Positions 24,844 to 32,766 of a stretch of DNA of 64,000 nucleotides are shown piece after piece. The position numbers and the translations under genes are program-made. The notes under the pieces were generated by a model. The model made no database searches, was not told the DNA's origin, and was given only the letters and a program-made list of their open reading frames with translations. The stretch spans positions 29,359-93,358 of the forward strand of contig CAMWXD010000009.1 in NCBI GenBank assembly GCA_947178105.1. The letters run 5' to 3'. The stretch is from an uncultured Eubacterium sp. (GTDB lineage: Bacteria > Bacillota > Clostridia > Lachnospirales > Lachnospiraceae). Within the stretch, counting starts at the first letter, position 1; each line of letters opens with the position of its first letter.

Positions 24844-25599
24844 TTGAAAGAGAAATTGAAAGAGAAATTGAAAAAACAACGTAAATACAGGAAAATGGCG
24901 GCGGTACCTGCGCTATGCATGGCACTCGCCAGTATCATGCTGATTTGTTGCCAGCCAGATACCATAAGTGCGGCAGAGCCGGCGGCTGCGGTCGGGTACA
25001 CGATGAAAACAGAAAAAGCCGAATATAAGGACAGCAGCGGCAGGGTCAGAGGAATTGTGTCTTTTGAGTATCCGCAGTTTGAAGGGACATCAAAAGGAAT
25101 TCAGGCTGTGAATCAGAAAATTGTGAAACAAAAAGAAAAGTTTATGAATTCAGATGACGCGAAAAGCATAAAACAAAGTACAGAATGGGCAGTTCAAAAC
25201 GATAGATTTTACGACGAATATGAGCAGTATTTCTGCCAGAGATTCTGTAATGTGACTTATAATAAAAATGGAATTGTCAGTCTGAGTATGCTGAGGGAAT
25301 GGTACGGCGGAGGCGTTCATAATTCATCGGTATACGGATTGAATTATAATCTGAATACAGGAAAAAAGCTTACTGTCAGGGATGTGATTTCTGGAAATGT
25401 GAAAAAGAAAATAGAAAAAGCCCTAAAAAAGCAGATGCCAGAGGCAGGTATTTCTTATGATCCGTCAGAAGTGGTAAGGAACAGAAAGGATTATCAATTT
25501 TATCTGAAGGATGGAATGGTATATATCTGTTTTGATTCTTATGAGCTAAATCAGGGCGGCAGAGGAGTATCGTTTACAGTGGGAGGAAAGTATAAGTAA
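24844..25599 (+). CDS. Secreted or membrane-anchored DUF3298-like protein
   Basis: The mature domain reads like the DUF4163/DUF3298 (RsiV-type) fold: CNVTYNKNGIVSLSMLREWYGGGVHNSS, then NYNLNTGKKLTVRDVI and a C-terminal FYLKDGMVYICFDSYEL. An N-terminal basic repeat (KEKLKEKLKKQRKYRK) precedes a hydrophobic segment (MAAVPALCMALASIMLICC) that acts as signal or anchor. The frame is open from GTG 24790, but that is only ~9 bases from the predicted transcription start; TTG 24844 after AGAAGG is more likely. Function unknown; related domains sense lysozyme or bind glycan. Confidence 0.65.
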   Translation: MKEKLKEKLKKQRKYRKMAAVPALCMALASIMLICCQPDTISAAEPAAAVGYTMKTEKAEYKDSSGRVRGIVSFEYPQFEGTSKGIQAVNQKIVKQKEKFMNSDDAKSIKQSTEWAVQNDRFYDEYEQYFCQRFCNVTYNKNGIVSLSMLREWYGGGVHNSSVYGLNYNLNTGKKLTVRDVISGNVKKKIEKALKKQMPEAGISYDPSEVVRNRKDYQFYLKDGMVYICFDSYELNQGGRGVSFTVGGKYK

Positions 25600-25610
25600 A
25601 ATAAGGAGTA

Positions 25611-26018
25611 TTCAGTATGATGGTGTGCAAAACATATCCATTGTATGAGCTGGGGCAGTACCGTTATGTTGTAATACTGTCAGCCTGCAATGGAAAAATT
25701 TTATTAAGCCGCCATAAAGAACGTACAACGTGGGAGACGCAGGGCGGGCATATAGAGCCTGGCGAAACGCCTTTGGAAGCAGCGAAAAGAGAGCTGTATG
25801 AGGAGTCGGGTGCTGCGGTATATACGATTCAGCCTCTGTGCGATTATTGGGCGGGAGATCCGCAGGCAGGGACAGGTGCCAATGGTATGGTATTTACAGC
25901 GCAGATCCTGCGTACAGGCGCAAAGGCATTGCGTATAAGATGAAGGCGGCCATGAAGTTTGCGGATTATATTGAAAGCTGCTTTTGACAGGAGGATGGCA
26001 AGTGCAAGGGCTATCCGG
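25611..26018 (+). pseudogene. Mosaic remnant of the Nudix-GNAT/GH127 locus
   Basis: Three pieces of downstream genes are joined here. 25626-25907 matches the Nudix start (27107-27388) almost exactly; ~25904-25942 matches 27789-27827, the GNAT part; 25943-26018 matches ~28574-28649 inside the GH127 gene, with a few mismatches. The order is preserved, so this is a duplicate of 27096-28649 that lost two internal segments. The first join falls in the shared cagat. The frame from ATG 25617 (RBS AAGGAG) encodes 108 residues: an intact Nudix box but no C-terminal half. It is probably non-functional. Confidence 0.85.
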
Positions 26019-26045
26019 TAATAGTGATTTTTCAAGGTGGCTTAA

Positions 26046-26273
26046 TTACTGCATATTTTTTACAGCTTCTTCAAACTCTTGTTCTGTTTCCAAAAAATGG
26101 TATGGCGCGTATTCCCCATAGGCAGATGGGCGGCTGATTGTCACAAATTGAATTGTGTCATATCCCACTGCCATTATTAGCTTCTTCTTAAACTTTGCCA
26201 GATGCTGTCCATGTTCTGTCTGCAAAGCCAGACAGCCTACATCATTAAACTTCTTCGCTATTAGATAACACAT
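26046..26273 (-). CDS. Small conserved-looking protein overlapping a RelA/SpoT-like gene
   Basis: A 75-residue protein starting MCYLIAKKFNDVGCLALQTE, with QFVTISRPSAYGEYAPYHF near the middle. ATG 26273 is preceded by a perfect AAGGAGGTG seven bases away, inside the previous gene; longer frames reaching 26411 are shadows. It resembles a family of ~75-residue proteins of unknown function (I believe DUF6718), uncertain from memory. The 29-base overlap with the alarmone-synthetase-like gene suggests co-translation and perhaps an antitoxin or modulator role. This is inference. Confidence 0.7.
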   Translation of the reverse strand: MCYLIAKKFNDVGCLALQTEHGQHLAKFKKKLIMAVGYDTIQFVTISRPSAYGEYAPYHFLETEQEFEEAVKNMQ

Positions 26274-26868
26274 GCCGAAGCACCTCCTTAAACTCATTCT
26301 CATTTTTAATATTGCCACATTCATATTTTTGACGCAGGCAATATCCGACCTCATTTTTATATTTTCGCTTATACACATATTTATGCAGCCAATTATTAAG
26401 CTGGCGGTCATAATAGGTATTGTACTGAATTTCTATCGGATAGTGATAATTGCTTAACTGAAAATACACATGAACGCCTCGGTACCCGTCATCATTCGAC
26501 TTTCCATTAGACATATCCGCTGTCCGGATATTAGTATATCCAGCTAGCTGAAGCACATCTTCATAATTATCACAAAAAGTGCGAAAACCTAACAGATCGT
26601 TAAATACTTTTGCTGTCTGATGGTCAGGATAATATCTTTCATATTTTAGTATTGCTGACTGGATGCTTTTTATTCGGTAATCTATGGCAATCTCCTGAAG
26701 CTGGTTGCACAAATCATACCATTCATTTACATTTTGCAATTCATCAAACAGCTCCTGCTTATTGAAATAGTGCAAGTTCTTTTTTAAGCGTATACCAAGG
26801 CTGGACTGATATGACAGCTTCTTTAACAATTCAAATGATAATCCATCTTTTTTCAGAATATCTTCCAA
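26245..26868 (-). CDS. RelA/SpoT-like (p)ppGpp synthetase-domain protein
   Basis: A 207-residue single-domain protein with the alarmone synthetase pattern: FNDLLGFRTFCDNYEDV (D-L-x-G-x-R), DGYRGVHVYFQL (G-Y-R-x-x-H) and YPIEIQYNTYYDRQLNNWLH, which carries the catalytic Glu of the E-I-Q motif. It has no hydrolase, TGS or ACT domain. Its divergence from housekeeping RelP/RelQ, and its overlap with a small gene, recall toxic small alarmone synthetases, which make ppGpp/ppApp or pyrophosphorylate tRNA. Start is TTG 26868 after GAGGTGAG. Minus-strand promoter: TTGTGA (26933-26938), 17 bases, TAAAAT (26910-26915). Confidence 0.75.
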   Translation of the reverse strand: MEDILKKDGLSFELLKKLSYQSSLGIRLKKNLHYFNKQELFDELQNVNEWYDLCNQLQEIAIDYRIKSIQSAILKYERYYPDHQTAKVFNDLLGFRTFCDNYEDVLQLAGYTNIRTADMSNGKSNDDGYRGVHVYFQLSNYHYPIEIQYNTYYDRQLNNWLHKYVYKRKYKNEVGYCLRQKYECGNIKNENEFKEVLRHVLSNSEEV

Positions 26869-27038
26869 ATGCTCACCTCACACTAATAGAAATTGTCTTT
26901 GTTGTTTCCATTTTATCATACAACACAACTTTTCACAATAAAAATTGAATTCACCACCACAGTAAACTGTTATTTCGAAATTTATAGAAAATTTATAAAG
27001 CTTGCGTTTACCGTGCGGGAGGGGGAGTTCATTTTATA

Positions 27039-27067
27039 TTGCACAATCATCCAATGCGCGCTATAAT
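27039..27067 (+). promoter_or_regulatory. Promoter of the Nudix-GNAT/GH127 operon
   Basis: -35 TTGCAC (27039-27044), 17-base spacer, -10 TATAAT (27062-27067); leader of ~30 bases to ATG 27101. Confidence 0.75.
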
Positions 27068-27100
27068 GAAACAATAACCTAGGAGGAGGAATCATCCAGT

Positions 27101-27970
27101 ATGATTTGCAAAACATATCCATTGTATGAGCTGGGGCAGTACCGTTATGTTGTAATACTGTCAGCCTGCAATGGAAAAATTTTATTAAGCCGCCATAAAG
27201 AACGTACAACGTGGGAGACGCAGGGCGGGCATATAGAGCCTGGCGAAACGCCTTTGGAAGCAGCGAAAAGAGAGCTGTATGAAGAGTCGGGTGCTGCGGT
27301 ATATACGATTCAGCCTCTGTGCGACTATTGGGCGGGAGATCCGCAGGCAGGGACAGGTGCCAATGGTATGGTATTTACGGCGCAGATTCAAAAGCTGGGA
27401 GAAATGCCGGACAGTGAGATGGCAGAAGTGCAGATGTTTGCTCTGCTGCCGCAAAATCTGACCTATCCAGAGATTACGCCGGTATTATTTGCAAAGATTG
27501 GGCATTATTTTTATAAAAAAGCAGATCTTGGGGACCTGGAGGTGCTGGTAGAGACGCGCATGAAAGTGCTGCGGGCGGCAAATAAACTGCCGGAAGATAC
27601 AGGTATGGCTGAGACAGAAGCAGAGTCCGTTAAGTATTATGAAAGGGCATTCAAAGACGATTTGTGCGCTGTTTATCTTGTTTATGATGCAGATATGGTG
27701 ATTGGTACAGGCGGGATCAGTTTTTATCAGGTGATGCCGACATACCATAATACAAGCGGCAAAAAAGCTTATATTATGAATATGTATACAGATCCTGCGT
27801 ACAGGCGCAAAGGCATTGCGTATAAGATGCTGGACGTGCTGATGAAAGAGGCGGCTGACAGGGGAATAGAACAGGTCTCTCTGGAAGCTACGCAAGCAGG
27901 AAGGCCGCTGTATTTAAAGTATGGATTTGTGCCAATGCAGGATGAGATGGAGTGGAAGGGTAAGGAATAA
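27101..27970 (+). CDS. Nudix hydrolase-GNAT acetyltransferase fusion
   Basis: A 289-residue two-domain protein. Residues 1-140 form a Nudix domain with the complete box Gly43-x5-Glu49-x7-Arg57-Glu58-x-x-Glu61-Glu62-x-Gly64 (GGHIEPGETPLEAAKRELYE). Residues ~145-289 are a GNAT acetyltransferase with the acetyl-CoA motif YTDPAYRRKGIAYKML and the terminal LYLKYGFVPM. The substrate is not predictable. RBS AGGAGGAGG precedes ATG 27101. Its N-terminal third is duplicated in the mosaic remnant 1.5 kb upstream. The GH127 gene follows 30 bases later. Confidence 0.88.
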   Translation: MICKTYPLYELGQYRYVVILSACNGKILLSRHKERTTWETQGGHIEPGETPLEAAKRELYEESGAAVYTIQPLCDYWAGDPQAGTGANGMVFTAQIQKLGEMPDSEMAEVQMFALLPQNLTYPEITPVLFAKIGHYFYKKADLGDLEVLVETRMKVLRAANKLPEDTGMAETEAESVKYYERAFKDDLCAVYLVYDADMVIGTGGISFYQVMPTYHNTSGKKAYIMNMYTDPAYRRKGIAYKMLDVLMKEAADRGIEQVSLEATQAGRPLYLKYGFVPMQDEMEWKGKE

Positions 27971-28000
27971 AACAGATACAATGAAAGGAGAATGAAAACT

Positions 28001-30037
28001 ATGGGGAATAAAAACCACCCGATCTCTCTGCGCCAGTTTCAGGCGGCAGACGGGTTTTGGAAAGAGAAAATGGAGCTTGTGCGCAGGGAGGTTATTCCAT
28101 ACCAGTGGGAAATTTTAAATGACCGTGTAGAGGGCGCAAGCCCTAGCTTTTGTATGCGTAATTTTAAGGTCGCTGGCAGGCTGATGAAGGAAAAAAGGGA
28201 AAAAGGGGATGCGTTTGAAGAGCCGGTATATACGTTTCGCGGATTTGAGGCGCTGCCGGAGGATATGGAGCATCTGGAGGATCGGTTTTATGGCTTTGTC
28301 TTTCAGGACAGTGATTTTTCTAAATGGATCGAAGCGGTTGCTTATTCCCTTGTCAGCCATCCGGATCCAGAACTGGAGCGGACTGCGGACGAAGCGATTG
28401 ACGTCGTATGTGCAGCGCAGATGGAAAACGGGTATCTGGATACGTACTATATTATCAACGGCATGGATCGAAGCTTTTCTAACCTGAAAGACCATCATGA
28501 GCTGTACTGCCTGGGGCATCTGATCGAAGGGGCGGTTGCTTATTATCAGGCGACCGGAAAAGACAGGCTGTTAAAGGCGGCCATGAAGTTTGCAGATTAT
28601 ATTGAAAGCCGCTTTGGACAGGAGGATGGCAAGTGCAAGGGCTATCCGGGGCATGAGATTGCGGAAATGGCGCTGGTGCGCCTTTATGAAGAGACGGGAC
28701 AGGAACGTTATTTGAAGCTGGCACGTTATTTTATTGATGAAAGAGGAAGGCAGCCATATTATTGGGACTGCGAAGAGGAAGGAAAGCAGAGCAAGGCAGC
28801 GCAGTCAGAGGGAGAGCGTTACCAGTATTACCAGGCGCATCGTCCGGTGCGCGAACAGGACGAAGCTGTGGGACATGCGGTCAGGGCTGTTTATTTGTAT
28901 TCCGGCATGGCGGATGTGGCAAGGATTACGGATGATGCGCAGTTGAAAGAAGCGTGCAGGCGCCTGTGGGACAGCATCGTACAGGAAAAAATGTATATTA
29001 CCGGAGCTATCGGCGGGACGCATATCGGGGAGTCTTTTTCATTTCCGTTTGATCTGCCAAATGATACGGCATATGCAGAGACCTGCGCTTCGATCGGGCT
29101 GATGTTCTTTGCAAGGCGAATGCTGGAGATGGAACCGGATGCGGCTTACGGCGATGTGATGGAGCTGGCGCTTTATAATTCGGTATTGAGCGGCATGGCA
29201 TTGGACGGAAAGAGCTTTTTTTATGTGAATCCGCTGGAAGTGCTGCCGGAAGCGTGCCATAAGGACGAACGCAAATTTCATGTAAAGCCGGTGCGCCAGA
29301 AGTGGTTTGGATGCGCCTGCTGTCCTCCGAACCTGGCAAGGCTGATTAGCTCTATACCGACGTATGCATATACGGAAAATGAGGATACACTGTTTATGCA
29401 CCTGCATCTGTCGGGTGAAGTGAAAAAGCAGCTTGGCAGCCAGACGGCTTCTTTTCTTGTGGAATCTGGGATGCCGTGGGATGGGAAGGTAACGATCACC
29501 TATACAGGCGAAAAGGCTGCTGCAATGAAGCTTGCCGTGCGGATTCCGGGCTGGTGTGAGCACTGGCAGGCAGATGGGCTGGCAAAATTCCAATGCAGCG
29601 AAGAAAAGGGATATTATTATCTGGAAGGCACATGGGAACAAGGCTGTCAGGTTATATTTACATTTGAGATGGAGACACGGTTTTATCAGGCAGACGACCG
29701 TGTGCGGGAAGATATCGGCAAAGTTGCGGTTATGCGTGGGCCGGTCGTATACTGTGCAGAAGAAGCGGACAATGGAACAAGCCTGCATTTATACCAGATC
29801 CTTTCTTCCTCACAGCCTGCTCAGGCAGGAGAGGTGACGATTGCAGGCAGTCACTATCCTTTGTTAAACGTATCTGCGCGAAAGAAGGTAAAAGCAGAAA
29901 AAGCAGGCAGGCTTTATACGAAATATAAAAAACCAGAGTACGAGCCTGCACAGCTTTATATGATCCCTTATTTTGCATGGGCAAACAGAGGGGAAAATGA
30001 AATGGCTGTCTGGTTTACAGACGCTGGTATGCCGTAA
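28001..30037 (+). CDS. GH127 beta-L-arabinofuranosidase
   Basis: A 678-residue cytoplasmic enzyme of the GH127 (DUF1680) family that removes beta-L-arabinofuranose from plant glycans. The zinc and catalytic residues are visible: Glu360 and Cys362 in YAETCASIG, and Cys440-Cys441 in GCACCPPN, matching the Glu/Cys/Cys/Cys arrangement and spacing known from Bifidobacterium HypBA1. No signal peptide, so it acts on imported oligosaccharides. ATG 28001 lies ten bases after AAGGAG; ATG 27992 is too close. No sugar transporter is nearby. Confidence 0.9.
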   Translation: MGNKNHPISLRQFQAADGFWKEKMELVRREVIPYQWEILNDRVEGASPSFCMRNFKVAGRLMKEKREKGDAFEEPVYTFRGFEALPEDMEHLEDRFYGFVFQDSDFSKWIEAVAYSLVSHPDPELERTADEAIDVVCAAQMENGYLDTYYIINGMDRSFSNLKDHHELYCLGHLIEGAVAYYQATGKDRLLKAAMKFADYIESRFGQEDGKCKGYPGHEIAEMALVRLYEETGQERYLKLARYFIDERGRQPYYWDCEEEGKQSKAAQSEGERYQYYQAHRPVREQDEAVGHAVRAVYLYSGMADVARITDDAQLKEACRRLWDSIVQEKMYITGAIGGTHIGESFSFPFDLPNDTAYAETCASIGLMFFARRMLEMEPDAAYGDVMELALYNSVLSGMALDGKSFFYVNPLEVLPEACHKDERKFHVKPVRQKWFGCACCPPNLARLISSIPTYAYTENEDTLFMHLHLSGEVKKQLGSQTASFLVESGMPWDGKVTITYTGEKAAAMKLAVRIPGWCEHWQADGLAKFQCSEEKGYYYLEGTWEQGCQVIFTFEMETRFYQADDRVREDIGKVAVMRGPVVYCAEEADNGTSLHLYQILSSSQPAQAGEVTIAGSHYPLLNVSARKKVKAEKAGRLYTKYKKPEYEPAQLYMIPYFAWANRGENEMAVWFTDAGMP

Positions 30038-30091
30038 CCGTGCAGGCAGGTTCTGAAAGTTTGCTTTATGTAGTTTGCTGCGTGTAACAGG

Positions 30092-30583
30092 TCATAGGCT
30101 GCAGTAATAAGGACAGATGTCCGCATAGCTGCCGTCTTTCATCCGAAAACCTTTAGGAATTGTTCCAAGCTGGGTAAATCCCAGGCGTTCATACAGATGG
30201 CGTGCATGGATATTGGAAGCAACCACAGCGTTAAATTGCAGGATGCTAAAACCATGCTGCTTTGCCTGTGAGAGGCAGTGAAGCACTAATTTTTCGCCGA
30301 TATGCAGTCCTCGTTTTTCAGGATGGACTGCAAAGCTGGCATTGCAGATATGGCCGCATCGTCCCACGTTGTTGGGATGCAGAATATAAATGCCGCAGAC
30401 CTTTCCGGTATTCTGACAGACGGCTGCCGCAGTATAGGTCTGTGAATCAAAAAATTGTTTTCCCGTCTGGAGGGTTAAAATATCTTCCTGCGGGAAAGCA
30501 ATGCCTTCTTCCACGACCTCATTCCAGATCTGGATCATAGCAGGCAGTTCTTTTTCCTCATAAGCTCTTATTTCAATCTCCAT
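30092..30583 (-). CDS. GNAT-family N-acetyltransferase
   Basis: A 163-residue acetyltransferase of the phosphinothricin-acetyltransferase-like group: MIQIWNEVVEEGIAFPQE at the start, acetyl-CoA motif VHPEKRGLHIGEKLVLHCL and NIHARHLYERLGFTQLGT near the end. GGAGG lies upstream of its ATG. It is convergent with the GH127 gene; about 50 bases separate the two stops. Confidence 0.85.
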   Translation of the reverse strand: MEIEIRAYEEKELPAMIQIWNEVVEEGIAFPQEDILTLQTGKQFFDSQTYTAAAVCQNTGKVCGIYILHPNNVGRCGHICNASFAVHPEKRGLHIGEKLVLHCLSQAKQHGFSILQFNAVVASNIHARHLYERLGFTQLGTIPKGFRMKDGSYADICPYYCSL

Positions 30584-30643
30584 ATATGATTCTCCTCCGT
30601 TTGGAACAGCAGGCGGTTGTCCGCTGACAATTCCGATGTTGTT

Positions 30644-30676
30644 ATGGGTGCCTTAGATAAAGACACGCTCTAGTAT
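30644..30676. repeat. Truncated copy of the 201-bp palindromic element's end
   Basis: ttatgggtgcc...aagacacgctctag (30644-30674) resembles the right end of the element at 63419-63619, which reads ctatgggtac...aagacacgctctag. Only one end is present, so it looks like a remnant. Confidence 0.5.
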
Positions 30677-30757
30677 TGTAGCATTTTCATAGCTGAAATG
30701 CAATCTGTATTTTGCTGTAGAGATTTCATGGAAAATTTCATTATTTCAAAAACGATA

Positions 30758-30785
30758 TTGACAAATTGAATGAATATTGTATAAT
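30758..30785 (+). promoter_or_regulatory. Promoter of the 30.9-kb membrane protein gene
   Basis: -35 TTGACA (30758-30763), 16-base spacer, -10 TATAAT (30780-30785). The AT-rich leader to ATG 30935 is ~140 bases and shows no recognised regulator. Confidence 0.75.
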
Positions 30786-30934
30786 GAATTTAAAAAGAAT
30801 AATGATTTTATATTTTAAAATTCTTATACAATCAATTTGAAATTATAACAGTTATCTGATAATAAGTATTTATACCTATTATTTGGATTGGTTATTGTTC
30901 AGGCAAAAAAATGTAATTTAAGGAGTGATATGAA

Positions 30935-31918
30935 ATGAAAAACGGAAAGAAAAAGGTATTCGCATCTGTGTTCATTGCGGTGGCATTGATAGCAGCCATA
31001 ACTGTCTGTATAGGATATGTTTATGTCAGGAAAGCAGATCAGGGGCAGACGAAGGAGCAGAAACAAGGCTTTAAGCTGAATGACGATGGGACAGTTACGC
31101 TGGGGCTTGGATATTCGGCTCATGGTTTTTTTACAACAGATGGAAATCTGGTTAACTCTGGAGATGATATTTTATGTGAGGACGGCTATATCAGAGGACA
31201 GATTGAGTTTCAGAAAAACTTAACAGAGCCGATGGAATATGGCTTGATTATTATGAATGATTTTATGCAGAAAAAATTTGCAGTTGATAATGAATGGTTT
31301 GACTGCTATCGTTTTTCTCTATCGGGAAACGGGACAATCAAAATAGCGGTGGAGGTTCCGGTTGAGGACAATGCATATGAAATGGAATATTTGATCGTGC
31401 CGGAGCCGGATGCAAAAAATTTTTCTATGGACAACGAATCTGGATGGCACAATTTTCTGGCAACAAAAGAAGTGAGCGTCAGCAGCTACCGGATTACAGA
31501 TAAAACTGGAAAGCGGCGGGTTCCGCCGGTATTTGATCAGATCGATACAGAAAAACTGGAAGAATTGGAGTCTGAGGGGAATACCGGGTTTGAGCTTGTA
31601 AAAAGCAGCAAAGACGTGAGTGCGTTTGCATCCGCAAAAAGCGGAAGCCATGCGTGTATGTGTTTAGGCAGCATGAGGAAAGAAGTGGACGCATATGCAG
31701 TGATCGCTTTTTGCGACTGGAAGCAAACAGAAATTACAAAGGGGCAGTGGGTGCGCTGTTATACTTCGGTTCCTGACAAAAATTATTTTGAAGAAATCAT
31801 TTTACCAAATGAACAAGAAGATGCTGTTTATCAAATGTTTGCGTTCGAACTGCCGATTGAGTCCAGGCTGAAAACTCTGGTGTATCAGACATTTCGGATA
31901 AAATTAGAAAGGAGCTAA
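30935..31918 (+). CDS. Membrane-anchored extracellular protein, unknown
   Basis: A 327-residue protein with one N-terminal membrane segment (KVFASVFIAVALIAAITVCIGYVYV) and a large outer domain without lipobox. The outer part appears beta-rich (GYIRGQIEFQKNLTEPMEYGLIIMND, YAVIAFCDWKQTEITKGQWVRCYTS). I recognise no family. RBS AAGGAG before ATG 30935. The frameshifted secreted-protein gene starts four bases after its stop, so they form one operon facing the BlaI-M56 operon. Confidence 0.7.
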   Translation: MKNGKKKVFASVFIAVALIAAITVCIGYVYVRKADQGQTKEQKQGFKLNDDGTVTLGLGYSAHGFFTTDGNLVNSGDDILCEDGYIRGQIEFQKNLTEPMEYGLIIMNDFMQKKFAVDNEWFDCYRFSLSGNGTIKIAVEVPVEDNAYEMEYLIVPEPDAKNFSMDNESGWHNFLATKEVSVSSYRITDKTGKRRVPPVFDQIDTEKLEELESEGNTGFELVKSSKDVSAFASAKSGSHACMCLGSMRKEVDAYAVIAFCDWKQTEITKGQWVRCYTSVPDKNYFEEIILPNEQEDAVYQMFAFELPIESRLKTLVYQTFRIKLERS

Positions 31919-31922
31919 AGAT

Positions 31923-32422
31923 ATGAAAAAGCATGTATTCTATTATTAATAATGTTGGTTTGTATGGGAAATATGCACACCGTATATGCAGGAAGTATGG
32001 ATGCTGCATTGCTTCCGGCTGATGTGAAAGATCTGGACTTTGACGAAGAGCTGTATTATGGTGAAGAGATCATGCAGAAAGATACAAATGAAGATATTGC
32101 TTACTATTCAGATTCTTCTATTAGGTGTGAATATTGGTTAAGAGCGTATAATGATTATACATATATTTGGGCATCTTCTACCGCTTATGGAGGTCTTATG
32201 GATACAATTACTACCATATGTACCGCATATTATGAAAGCGGTAAACGGATAGATGAAGTTGTAAACTCAATTTCTGGAAATGTACAGAATAGCTCTGCAG
32301 TAGTTGAAGTTCCAAAAACGCCGCTTAATCTGAAAGCTGCTTATGCGGTATCTTCACATTCATTCTACAAAGAAGGTTATATACCAGTTCAAGGAGTTGC
32401 ATCGTGGCAAAGACCAAAATAA
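31923..32422 (+). pseudogene. Secreted protein gene with a one-base frameshift in the signal peptide
   Basis: ATG 31923, after AAGGAG, is followed by AAAAAG and runs into a stop after eight codons. Adding one A to the five-A run (31926-31930) gives MKKACILLLIMLVCMGNMHT, then VYA, a textbook signal peptide continuing into the 156-codon frame open from 31952. The mature part (SIRCEYWLRAYNDYTYIWAS, KAAYAVSSHSFYKEGYIPVQ) is ~130 residues and of unknown family. This may be a real inactivating mutation, slippage-mediated phase variation or a sequencing error in the A-run. Translation from ATG 31952 would yield a shortened signal. Confidence 0.7.
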
Positions 32423-32497
32423 TAATAGCCTGATATAAGCGGCTGATATAAACATATTTACAAGGAGAAAACAGCATATTTGGAAAATGATTTTATA

Positions 32498-32538
32498 ATT
32501 GTAAGGTTTTATTTTACAAATAAAACCTTGCAATTTTG
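32498..32538. terminator. Bidirectional terminator between convergent operons
   Basis: A 17-base stem (32498-32514 with 32518-32534; attgtaaggttttattt and its complement with one G-T pair) has T-rich flanks in both directions. It ends the plus-strand secreted-protein operon and the minus-strand BlaI-M56 operon. Confidence 0.85.
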
Positions 32539-32766
32539 TTATAGCGGAGTCCATTCCGAATCTTCCCAGCGGTTATAAGTATAAGACCACAATCTTTTCC
32601 AAATGATTCCATTTTCTGCTTTATATTTATATCCAGTGCGATTAATAAAAGGCTGTATGTAATGATTCTTAGTCTGTATATTTGTAAGTCTTGAGTCGGC
32701 AAATGTATTTACAGGTGCAGATATCAATAACAAGCAAAGTAAAGGGATCAACTTTTTCTTTTCCAT
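32539..32766 (-). CDS. Small secreted protein of the BlaI-M56 operon
   Basis: A 75-residue protein: signal peptide MEKKKLIPLLCLLLISAPVN with likely cleavage after TFA, then a mature part of ~51 residues with the aromatic-rich end YKYKAENGIIWKRLWSYTYN. Its start overlaps the M56 peptidase gene by 19 bases. It might be a ligand, substrate or effector of the M56 protein; this is inference from coupling. No cysteines remain in the mature part. Confidence 0.7.
   Translation of the reverse strand: MEKKKLIPLLCLLLISAPVNTFADSRLTNIQTKNHYIQPFINRTGYKYKAENGIIWKRLWSYTYNRWEDSEWTPL

Noticed and set aside
26274..26411. N-terminal extension of the small gene at 26046-26273
   Set aside because: A perfect AAGGAGGTG precedes ATG 26273, and the extension is an out-of-frame reading of the synthetase gene.
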